In this document: positions 43,828 to 55,800 of the stretch, in pieces | Layout of the letters: every line of letters starts with the position of its first letter | Numbering within the stretch: position 1 is the first letter of the stretch | Made by a program: the position numbers and the translations under genes | Origin: Pseudanabaena sp. FACHB-1998 | GTDB lineage: Bacteria; Cyanobacteriota; Cyanobacteriia; Pseudanabaenales; Pseudanabaenaceae | Direction: 5' to 3' | Assembly: GCF_014696355.1 (NCBI RefSeq) | Contig: NZ_JACJQA010000015.1 | Coordinates: forward strand, 25,279-89,278 | Length of the DNA stretch: 64,000 bases | The notes under the pieces: generated by a model | Database searches by the model: none | The model's input: the letters and a program-made list of their open reading frames with translations, nothing else | Told to the model about the DNA's origin: nothing

Positions 43828-46800
43828 ATAGCCAATTGCCAATGAGGATAAAGGAAGACCAGAAGTAGGGATGTTTAATATCAACTTCACCAGCAAAAAC
43901 TTGAGAAAGAGGAACCGTGGGTAACTTAGGAAGCCCAAAGATTTTGCCATCCTTGATTGTGACCTTGCCTTGTAGGATCTCAATTTGAGAACGCTGAAGG
44001 GCGATCGCCTTAGTAATGTTTTCAGGGAAACTATTATAAAACTGAATCATCAAAGGCGCAGTACCCGTATCCGACACCTCCCAGAGCGAAGCTAACACAC
44101 TCTTGGCTCCTGAACTCACGGACAAACCACCCAAGCCGAGATTCTGCCCGACCGCAGTTTGGCAAGCACTGAGAGTAAGCATCTCAATCAAGGGACTATC
44201 AAAGCGCAAACTCGGAATACGGTCTATGGATAGACGCTCGTTCCAGAATTGGATAAAAGCACCTTGAGCTTCGTTACTCAAAAACTTGGCATGGGTGGCA
44301 AGGTGTAAAACCGCAAAATTACCCTGTCTTCTTTTTGATTGGAGATTTTCAATAGTAAAATCTTTATCTAAATAACTATCGCCACCTAATACTTGAGAAC
44401 TGATCGTACTAACCTCAACCTTCACGGAAGGCAAAGCCGAAAAACCTTGCACCGACTCAGTTAAGCCCATTGCTAGTACATTGTTAAGGCGGCGATCGCG
44501 TGTTTCTAGACGAGTAACCCGTAAATAGGGAAGATTTGCCAGAGCATATTTCTCAATTAAGAACTGCTTGCCATCATGGAGAGCCGCAATGGGAATGACC
44601 CGCAAGCCGCCATCCATGACAAATACTAAAGTTGGCGGTAACTTCTCTTGAGGTGCTTCGGCATTACTGGGAACAAGTTTATCGCTAATATTCGGTTTAG
44701 CATTTTGCTTAGGATTAAGTTGGGTATCAGGTTTCGCATTGCTATTGATGGTTGCCAAGCGATCACTATAGGGACGAACTAACCAGTCATAGAGTTTTTG
44801 GGATTGCTCGAGATAGTCTTGGGAAGCGACATCGCGGATATTATTCGCAAAATCTTGAATTACTGGACTAATCGCGCTTTCCTTTGCCGCATTTACAAAC
44901 TCACGGAAGGGCTTGCCCTTGCCCTTAGGGGGGATGATGAGTAGCTCTAGGCGATCGCTTAAAATGATTGGATAGACTACCGTAGTTATACTACCAGAGC
45001 GATTAGAAATATCGTCTAGTTCCTGTTGGATCTGTTCGAGGGTTTTGACTTGGAAAGTCAAGGTTTCGCCCAAATAATTCTCAAACTCAGAGATTTTGCC
45101 TTTCTCCATCTCATTAAAAGCATCTTCAAAGCGACCCAAAGCAAGATATTCTCCAGCAGAACGCTTAGCTATGTCATTGATATCTACGGCGGGAGGTCGG
45201 CTCCCTGCAACAACTACGGGAGGAGTTGAAGTGATAATGATGGGATTAATAAATGTCCCATTACCCGTTGGCGTGGAGGTAGGAGTAGGAGAAAGAGGGA
45301 TTGAGGGAGGAATAGGAGCAGAAGGAGGGATAGGAATAGAAGGTGGAATAAATATTCCTCCTCCGGGAGTAATAGAGACATTACCCTGAGTAAAGAATCC
45401 TGCACCATTGGGAATGCCTTGAAAGCTTAATATAGTAGAACCGCCTGCAATAATTGTCCCTAAAGTTCCATTAGTGGTTGCACTACCGACTAAAAATGTA
45501 TTGAGGTCGAAGGGAGAAGTAATACCATGCTGAATCGAAACTGTTCCTACCCCATTGGTACAGATAGTTGCGCCAACGCAAGGATCGCCTGTTGCAAAGG
45601 TCACCACACCTGTTCCCAAGACATTGCCGCCTGTAGAGACGATATTAATGTTGCCACCACTGCCGCCTACGGTAGTATTTCCAGTTGAGTTAATGCTTGT
45701 AAATGTGACGTTACCGATCGGGTCAAGGATTACATCACCACCATTACCAAAGCTACTACTTGTATTAACTTTTCCTACATCGATTTGGGTAAGCGCATCT
45801 ACGATGACTTTACCAGCAGCACCAGTAGCTGAAGTGGTCAGATTTCCTGTGACAGAAACTGCTCCTGTTCGGCTAGTAAGTGAAATTAGTCCGCCATTGG
45901 AGATATTTGAACTTGTATTGATGTCACCGAAAACAGCGATCGCATCTCTAGCTAAAAGGGTCGAACTACCCGAAATATTGCCAGTAGCTTCTATCCCTCC
46001 TGTAGTAATCGTCCCTAATGGACTACCAAGAGATATATTGCCGCCATCTCCTATTTGAGAACTAGTACCGATCGCTCCCGATCGCGTATCAATAGAGCCT
46101 GTAGTACTGGTCAATGTAATCGCGCCACCATTACCGCTAAATCTACCAAATACCCCTGAAATCAAGCTATAGATTGATGGTGCGCCTGCAAGGGAGGCAA
46201 CTCCTGTGGAGGTTATGTTGCCATTGGCTTGAATGTTAATTGCGCCACCATTGCCATCGCCATTAGCTCGCCGCGCACTAATTCCTGTGAATGCGATCGC
46301 GCCTGTGTCACTGGTTAGGGATACCGATCCTGCATTACCAAGTGTGCTTGAGAGGTTGGGTGTATTGAGCGTCCCTGCTAAAATATTACCTGCTGACTTA
46401 ATGATGAGAGCGCCGCCACTGCCAGTTTGGGATGCATCGATTCCAGTTTGAATAAATCCTGCACTTAAATCGACATTACCGCCACTGCTAATAGTAATGT
46501 TAGAGCCATCGCCTTGGGCAAAGATAGACCTTGTGACAATATCCTGTGGAGCCTTAAGCGTAATATTAGTGTTACTGCCAGAGCTAGCTAGATCGTTGAG
46601 GCTGGTATTAATACCAGCATTCTGACTCTCAATTGTGATATTGCCATTGCTTCCAGTTGCAAATACACCGCTTGTGGTGATGTTGCCTCTCGCCAGTAAA
46701 TTAATAGTGCCGCCAGTGCCAGTGCTGATGATTGACAGAGGATCGGTTGATGTTGTTAAGTCGCCTGCGGTGGTATTGATCGCTCCCGATTTACTTTCTA

Positions 46801-49800
46801 AGTTAATCGAACCTCCATTTAAGGCTCTGGAAAATACGCCTGATGTGGTGATGTTGTTTCTAGCTGTGAAAGTAATTGCGCCGCCACCTGCATCGATATC
46901 TCCAGCACTAGTATTAATTGCACCATTGCTGCTAGTAAAGGTGATTGAGTTTGGTGTGCCAGTGCCACCTGTATTGATGAAAGTAGCTACTGCGGGATTT
47001 GGTGTTGTACCTGCACCAGTGATGATATCTCCTGCGGCTTTGAAGTTAACGCTACCCGCAGTGCCATTACTAGTTGCGGTATTTATCTGTCCAGAACTAA
47101 CATTGATCGAACCGTTAGTGCTAGTTAGAGAGACATTACCGCCATTGCCATTACTGAAGTTTGCCACAACAATTGCATAGTCTTGACCATCAATATTCGT
47201 ACTGCTTGTGCTGGTGATATTGCCAACGGCTTGTAAATTAATATCTCCTGCTTTCCCTAATCCAGTTTGGCGAATGCGCGAATTGATCGAACCAAATTGA
47301 ATAGCACCACCAGCATTTAAGCTAATATTTCCTGCGTTCCCTGTTGTTGTTTGTGCTTGTAGGTCATCAACGGTAATATTCCTAGGCGCAGTGAAGGTAA
47401 TATTTCCCGAATTACCATTAGTAGAAGTTGCTTCAATAAAACCAGGATCAGCAGGATTAGAAGCAAGGATACTGCCATTTGTACTGGTGACAGAAATACT
47501 GCCTGCATTTCCAGATCTTGAACCTGTTTGAATTACCGAGATAATATTGATGTCTCCTCGCGCTTGAACTGAGACATTACCCGCCGTATCTGTTGTTGTA
47601 AGCGTGTATAAACCATCAAATGTTACATTACCATTGGGAGCTTGAATATTAATGGAACCAGAAGAATCATTGCCATTTGCAAAAATGCTAGAATAACTAG
47701 AGCTTATAGCTGTACCTCCACCATAGGCATCAATGGAACCTGTATTACTAATGATTGAGATATTACCGTTGTTAGTGCCAACTACTGCTGTTATTGTTCC
47801 TAGCGGAGCATTAGGTGGTTTTCTAACTAGAAAAGAAAAATTTCCTTGAGATTGAATGGTTATATCTCCAGCCTTACCATTGCTGCTGAATGTTGTAACT
47901 TCTCCAACTGCAATATTACCATTACTACTGCTAACAGAAATTTGACCTCCACTATTTACAGCACTTGAGGAAAGATCATAAGCCTGTATATCACCATTGG
48001 TACTGGCGATAAAAATTGAGCCAGAATTACCTGTAGAAGTTGAATCGGCTGTTGCTTTGTCTATTTGAATCCCATTTGCAGCTTGGATAGTAATATCACC
48101 CGCTTTGTCATTGGCAGACTGGGTGACAATGCTATTAACACTAACGCTACCCTTACTAGCAGTAACGATAACATTGCCAGAGGCAGCACTGGTGGATGTA
48201 GTAGTTAGATTACCTGTGATGACATTGGCATTGGTGCTAGTGACGATAATATCTTTACCCGTATTAGTCACATCGTTAATATTGACATTCTGACTAGCGA
48301 TAAATGAGATGGTGTCGCTGCCATTGGCACTCACAGGAGCCGAGGCGATGATACTTCCCTGAGAGATGAGTCCAGTGCTGCCAAATCCATCAGCTTGAAT
48401 AATGGTCTTCTGCAAGAAGGTAGGAATTGGGGAAACAATACTAATCTGTGCGCCAAAATCGCCGCCAATAATTAGGGAACCTAATCCACCCGCTTGAACA
48501 TTGATTAAGTCAGTTTCTGTCAGCGTGAATGTACCTGCGACATTAGTAGTTCCACCTAGTTGAATATTTACAGTGGCACTGCTAGGGGCAAGGGTGAGAG
48601 CATTGATGCCCGATACATTATTACCAAAATCAATTTCATTGGTGCTGAGTTTGAGGTCACGACCGCCACCTTTGAGAGTGGAATTAAAAGCGATCGCACC
48701 TTGAGTGAGACCCGAATCAGAAGCAGTTAGGATCGCATTTCCTGTAAGCACTACAGGACTATTGAAGATAATCGTAGTTCCGCGAATTTCTCCCGTTAAC
48801 TGAACTTCGCTAGCGTTCTGCTGTTGAAATGTGGGTGCTGTAATTAAAGTGTTAGCATCGGTAAATTTCAAGATCCCTGTATTTGTAATGTCTACTTTTT
48901 CAGCAACTAAACGCTGGCTAAAGGTAACATTTCGCGCATTTCTAATTTCAAAATTGAAGGGCTGGACACTAGTTTCTCCTAAGAGAATATCGCTATTAGC
49001 GGAGTCAATGATTAAGTTACCGCCAATCAGAAGTGATGCGGTGCGGAGGTCAATCGTACTACCCGCGATCGCGCCTCCTGCCAAGATATTTAAACCAGCA
49101 TTAGGTAAAGTGCTACCACTCTCAAGGGTGATATTGCCACCTTGCCCTGTGATGCTATTAGCTTGAATACTCGTCAGCCCATTAATGCCACGACTCAGAG
49201 CCGTTTTAACAGTAATATCTCCTGCTTTGCCATTTTGGGTATTGCTGTTAATTTGTTTAATCGCAATATCGCCACCAGCAGTGAGGGTAACATTTCCAGA
49301 ACCTGTGCTAGATCCCTGAGATATAGCAAAGACGCTATTTCCTGTAATGTTGCCAGTGGTAGCCGTAATGGTGACATTACCGCCAGTACCACTACTGCCA
49401 TCGGTTTTAATATCACGGAATAGAACACTATTAGCGGCTTGGAAGGTGACGTTGCCTGCATTACGAGCCGAAGTAAAGACATCTAGTAATCCTGAACCTG
49501 TAATATTGCCATTTTGACTAATGACGGTAATGGCTTTGGAGTCGTTGCCGCCTAAAACTCTGCCATCAAGAATAATTGCACCATTAGCAAAGATATCCCG
49601 TGCGGCGGTGAGAGAGATTAAGCCTGATGTGCCTGATGTGCTAGATGTGTCTAAGTTGCCATTGAGAAAGAGAGCGCCGCCACTATTGAGAATGATATCT
49701 CCTGAATTTGTGGTTAATAAGTTGGATTGAATCTTGTTAACAGTAATATTTCCTGTGGTGGTAAATGAGATACTATTTGCAGCGATCGCTTGATTCGCCA

Positions 49801-52800
49801 AAATACTACCTGCGTTAACTGTTAGAGAGACAATTGGAATAGTTTGTCCAATTGAGCCAAGTGTTACAGCCCCTGTATCAGTCTTAATAACTAAATTCTG
49901 TCTATTATCAATGATTGCATTTTGAAGGTCTATTGCTCCACTGGTTGAGGTTAGAAATATCTCTCCACCATTGCCATTTATATTCGATGAGATATTACCA
50001 GTTTTGATATTTCCTAAGGTATTGGTTAAAGTTATACGTCCTCCAAATCCAAAATCACCTGAAGAGACGCTGCCAGTAGTGATATTACCAACAGCTTGAT
50101 AAGTGATGTTGCCACCACTGCCGTTACTATTCGATTTACTTAACAAAGAGCCTAAAGAAGTATCAATCGCTCCGTTAGAAGAAATTAAAGATATCAATCC
50201 ACCATCATTATTCGCCGCAGCCGAAGAGATACTAGCAGTGGTGATATTACCTAATGCTTGGAGTTGAATAGCACCACCATTACCATTAGCGCCAAGACGA
50301 GAAGAATCAAGAGTTCCTGCTAAAGTATTAATTAATCCTGCATTACTGGTAAGAGTAATTGGATTTCCCGATGTTGTAATGTTGCTTGTAAAGATATTTT
50401 GATTAGCTAGGAATTTTACACCCGCACCAGTAACTGAACCTAAAAGCGTATCAATAGAACCGTTTGTAGCATTTAGAGATACAGCTTCATTGATATTGAT
50501 AATATTTAAATTGGATAGAATATTACCAGTTTTGATATTACCTGTGGTGGTAGTTAAGGATATGCTTCCTCCAAATCCAAAATCACCTGAAGAGACGCTG
50601 CCAGTAGTGATATTCCCAACAGCTTGATAAATGATGTTGCCACCATTGCCATTATTAGTCGTTTTACTTAGCAAAGAGCCTAAAGAAGTATCGATCGCAC
50701 CAGAAGAAATTAAGGATATCAATCCACCATCAGATCCCCCCGCAACTGAAGAGATACTAGCAGTGGTGATATTTCCTAATGCTTGGAGTTTAACCGCACC
50801 ACCATTACCATTAAAACCAACACCAGAAGAATTAAGAGTTCCTGCTGAAGTATTAATTAATCCTGCATTACTGGTAAGCGTAATCGGATTCCCTCCTGTT
50901 GTAATATTGCCTACAACGATATTTTGATTGGCTAAAAATGTTGCACCCGTGGTAGTAATTGAACCTAGAAGCGTATCAATAGAACCATTTGTTGCAGTTA
51001 AAGTTAATGCCCCATTACCATTGAGATTGTTTAAATTGGATAGAATGCTACCAGTTTTAATATTACCTGTGGTGGTAGTTAAGGATATACTTCCTCCAAA
51101 TCCAAAATCACCTGAAGAGACGCTGCCAGTAGTGATATTACCAACAGCTTGATAAGTGATGTTGCCACCACTGCCGTTACTATTCGATTTACTTAACAAA
51201 GAGCCTAAAGAAGTATCAATCGCTCCGTTAGAAGAAATTAAAGATATCAATCCACCATCATTATTCGCCGCAGCCGAAGAGATACTAGCAGTGGTGATAT
51301 TACCTAATGCTTGGAGTTGAATAGCACCACCATTACCATTAGCGCCAAGACGAGAAGAATCAAGAGTTCCTGCTAAAGTATTAATTAATCCTGCATTACT
51401 GGTAAGAGTAATTGGATTTCCCGATGTTGTAATGTTGCTTGTAAAGATATTTTGATTAGCTAGGAATTTTACACCCGCACCAGTAACTGAACCTAAAAGC
51501 GTATCAATAGAACCGTTTGTAGCATTTAGAGATACAGCTTCATTGATATTGATAATATTTAAATTGGATAGAATATTACCAGTTTTGATATTACCTGTGG
51601 TGGTAGTTAAGGATATGCTTCCTCCAAATCCAAAATCACCTGAAGAGACGCTGCCAGTAGTGATATTCCCAACAGCTTGATAAATGATGTTGCCACCATT
51701 GCCATTATTAGTCGTTTTACTTAGCAAAGAGCCTAAAGAAGTATCGATCGCACCAGAAGAAATTAAGGATATCAATCCACCATCAGATCCCCCCGCAACT
51801 GAAGAGATACTAGCAGTGGTGATATTTCCTAATGCTTGGAGTTTAACCGCACCACCATTACCATTAAAACCAACACCAGAAGAATTAAGAGTTCCTGCTG
51901 AAGTATTAATTAATCCTGCATTACTGGTAAGCGTAATCGGATTCCCTCCTGTTGTAATATTGCCTACAACGATATTTTGATTGGCTAAAAATGTTGCACC
52001 CGTGGTAGTAATTGAACCTAGAAGCGTATCAATAGAACCATTTGTTGCAGTTAAAGTTAATGCCCCATTACCATTGAGATTGTTTAAATTGGATAGAATG
52101 CTACCAGTTTTAATATTACCTGTGGTGGTAGTTAAGGATATACTTCCTCCAAATCCAAAATCACCTGAAGAGACGCTGCCAGTAGTGATATTCCCAACAG
52201 CTTGATAAATGATATTGCCACCATTACCATTGTTAGTCGATTTACTTAGCAAAGAGCCTAAAGAAGTATCAATCGCACCAGAAGAAATTAACGATATCAA
52301 TCCACCATCAGATCCCCCCGCAACGGAAGAGATACTAGCAGTGGTGATATTTCCTAATGCTTGGAGTTTAACCGCACCACCATTACCATTAAAACCAACA
52401 CCAGAAGAATTAAGAGTTCCTGCGGAAGTGTTAATTAATCCAGTATTACTGGTAAGGGTAATTGGATTCCCTCTTGTTGCAATATTGCCTGTAATAATGT
52501 TTTGATTAGCTAAAAATATTACTGCTCCAGCATTATTCGTAAAATTGCCATTAATTGTAATATTGCCGCCAGTGATGCTTGAGCCTCCTGTTACTGCCGT
52601 GCAAATACTAGAACCAACACAAGGAACTAGATTTCCATCATTAGGAACAGTGGAATTAATGCTAATTGTTCCATTAGTAGAAGTAATAGAAACATCACCA
52701 CCTCCAGTCTTACCCAGATTGAGCAAGAAATCTGCACTAATATTATTATTAGCTGTAAGCTTAATTTTGCCACTTGCCCCCCCTGTCGAGCCAGCCCCTA

Positions 52801-55800
52801 ATGCACCAGCACTAATTGAATCGCCCGTAATTACTAAATTTCCACCCGATCCAGTACCTAAAATGCTACCAGTACCGACATTGAGTAAAGTAACTGCACC
52901 TTTAGCGGAGATAGTAGTATCATTACCATTGCTATTACCAACCACCACACCAGAAGTTACATTCCCCGCATTAATCGTTCCATTCCCACTGGTAATACTA
53001 ATTTTCCCAGTACTGCCCGTTGCCGTTGATTCCGAAATACCCGAATCAGCCGTTGCCAGTTGAATATTACCTGAAGCCGAGATCGTGATATTACCCGTAT
53101 TTCCAGAGCTATTTAAAGCAGAAATTCCTGCAACAATATTTCCAGCCGTGATATTGCCACTAGTACTTGTAAACTGCACATTACCAGAATTACCCGTAGT
53201 TCCTAAAGCACTCGTAAAAATAAACTGTCCAGTGGAAGTAATATTATTTCCAGCAGTTACAGATAGATTTGCGGAATTCCCCACACTCGTAGATGATTGA
53301 AAGCCTTGAAAAGTGATATTACCAGCAGCATTGAGATTAATACTACGGCTAGAACCAAAATTTGATAGCCCTGCATTGATGTTGCCAAGAGTAATATTTC
53401 CATTAGTTGATTTGATAAATACATCACCACTATTACCAGTACCGCCAGTACCAACATAATTGTTAAATTGCACATTAACTGGTACATTAATATCTCCCGT
53501 TGCAGTGATATCAATTGTCCCACCGCCTGTTGTGGAGATACTATTCAACGTTATTAGCGCTGAAGACGTAGTAATACTACCAGCAGCTATCGTAATATTT
53601 CCTCCATTGGTAAATAAATTTGACGAATTGACGATGTTAAAATTACCACCCCCAGAAATATTAATATTACCGCCAGTTCCATTAGTTGCGGCTGAGCAGA
53701 TAGTGTAGCCATTACAAGGCGCAAGAGTAATTCCAGAGAGACTATTAGGAACAGTTAATAGGATTTGTGTAGATCCATTAGTGGAAGTTAGAGAAATATC
53801 ACCACCTTTGGTATTACCAAGGCTGAGAATGTAATTAGCCGTAATATTATTCAAAGCCTTAAGTGTCACGTTGCCACTATTTGCGAAGATTGATCCTACA
53901 GCCACATTTCCTAGCGTAATACTGTCATTATTGCTAGTGATATCTACCTTGCCAGCATTTCCAACACCTAAATTCACAGGTAGTAAATCACCAGTAGCAG
54001 ATATATTTCCACCTGCGGTAAAGGTAATATTTCCTGCGTTGCCAGTAACGGTATTGCTGTTGATCGAAGTGGCGATCGCGGCATCAGTATTAATTGTCGT
54101 TCCTGCTTGAAAAGTAACATTTCCTGCTTGACTACCACCAACAGAACTACCGATCACACTAGTATTAATCCCTGTAGTTCCTAAAGCCGTAATCGAGCCG
54201 CCACTTTTGATTAATACATCTCCAGCCTTGCCCCCTAATGTACTGCGAGTAGCGATCGATCCAAGTGTGCCAATGGTGATATTTCCACCTGCATCAACGG
54301 TCACATTACCACCATTGATTACGGTTCCTCCTACAGCCTCGGCAGCTTGTAAAGCACTAGCTTGAATATTCCCTAATGCTGTTAAAGTGATAGATCCAGA
54401 ATTCCCTGTAAATCCCGAATTTATACCAGTAAATAGAAGGGAAGAATCTACATTAATTGCACCAGTGACATTTACATCAATGTTGCCACTATTACCGCCT
54501 GTAGTTGAAGAAGTATTAATGCTAATGCTGCCTGTACGGCTAAGTCCAAATCCTGAAGCTGTAAAGTTTCCGCCATTGGTGGCAATGTTATTTCCCGCAA
54601 ATATAACCGAACCTATACCTGTGGCGGTTGCGCCATTATTAGCCAATAAGGAGATGTTTCCGCGATTAGTTGTAATATTCTGATTGACATTGATATTATT
54701 TCCAGCCTGAGCCGTGAAACTGATATTAGCTGCCGCAACACTTACAGGCGCATTGACGTTAATATCATTGCGAGCTTGCAAAATAATATTGGAAGTAGCA
54801 GCATTCAGAACTGTATTGTCAATCGTAAAATTGTTTGTACTTAAATCATTAAAGAAAATTGCAAAAGCAGGATCGCCAGCAGTGGGGACTCCTGCCGACA
54901 ATTGGATATTATCTGCTGCGCCCGTAGCAACGATTGTAATGTTAGTAGGATCGAGTAATAGAGTCCCAAAGTTTCCATTAATTGCCGAAGTATCAACATT
55001 ACCGCGATAGAGCAAATTCTCTTTACCTGAGACTTCCACAAAGCCGCCATCACCGATTAAAGATCCACCCTTGCTAAGAATAGATCCTAGAAATTGCGTA
55101 GTAATATCGCCCCAAACGATCGCCTTACCGCCATTCCCATTTTGCAAAGCACTCACATCAACAACAGACTTATTATCAAAATAAGTAAACTGAGCATTAG
55201 GAACAATCCCTTTCCCTTGCAAATCACCACCAATTAAGACCGTTCCTCCATTAATCCCAGTTGCGCTAATTAGAGAATTAACAACAGCCACGCGATCGCC
55301 AAAAATTCCAACCTTGCCACCATCGGTATTAACAGAACTAACATTAATAACTCCCGAAACAACCGTAGTTCCATTTGTCACAGGAACATCATTAGAAGCA
55401 GGAGAAACCACGATCGCTAGAGAACCATCAGGCTTAACCACCACGCGATCGCCTTGCTGAGCTTTACCCGTCAATAACTCCGCCAACTTCGGCAAAGTCG
55501 TAATACTACCATTCCAATCCGACGGCACAGCATTTTTGACCACACTTAGCCCCAGCACTAGTTCAGGCGATCGCAGATCCACCACTGACCCACCAGCAAC
55601 CGAAGTCAAAGCTACATTACCACTAGGCGCAGTCAAAACCCCCGAATTAACAATCGCACCCGCCGTAAACGAAATACTCTTACCAGCATCAACCGATAAA
55701 TTGCCCTGATTAATAATCGCCGCAGGTTGAGAAACCGCAAATTGAATGTTTTGGGGATTACCACTAGGAAAATCCAGAGCCGCCTTATCAACACTAAATT

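Noticed and set aside
50040..52505. Regular repeats that could be taken for a CRISPR array
   Set aside because: The units are about 526 bp, coding and in frame; there are no short repeats with unique spacers and no cas genes.
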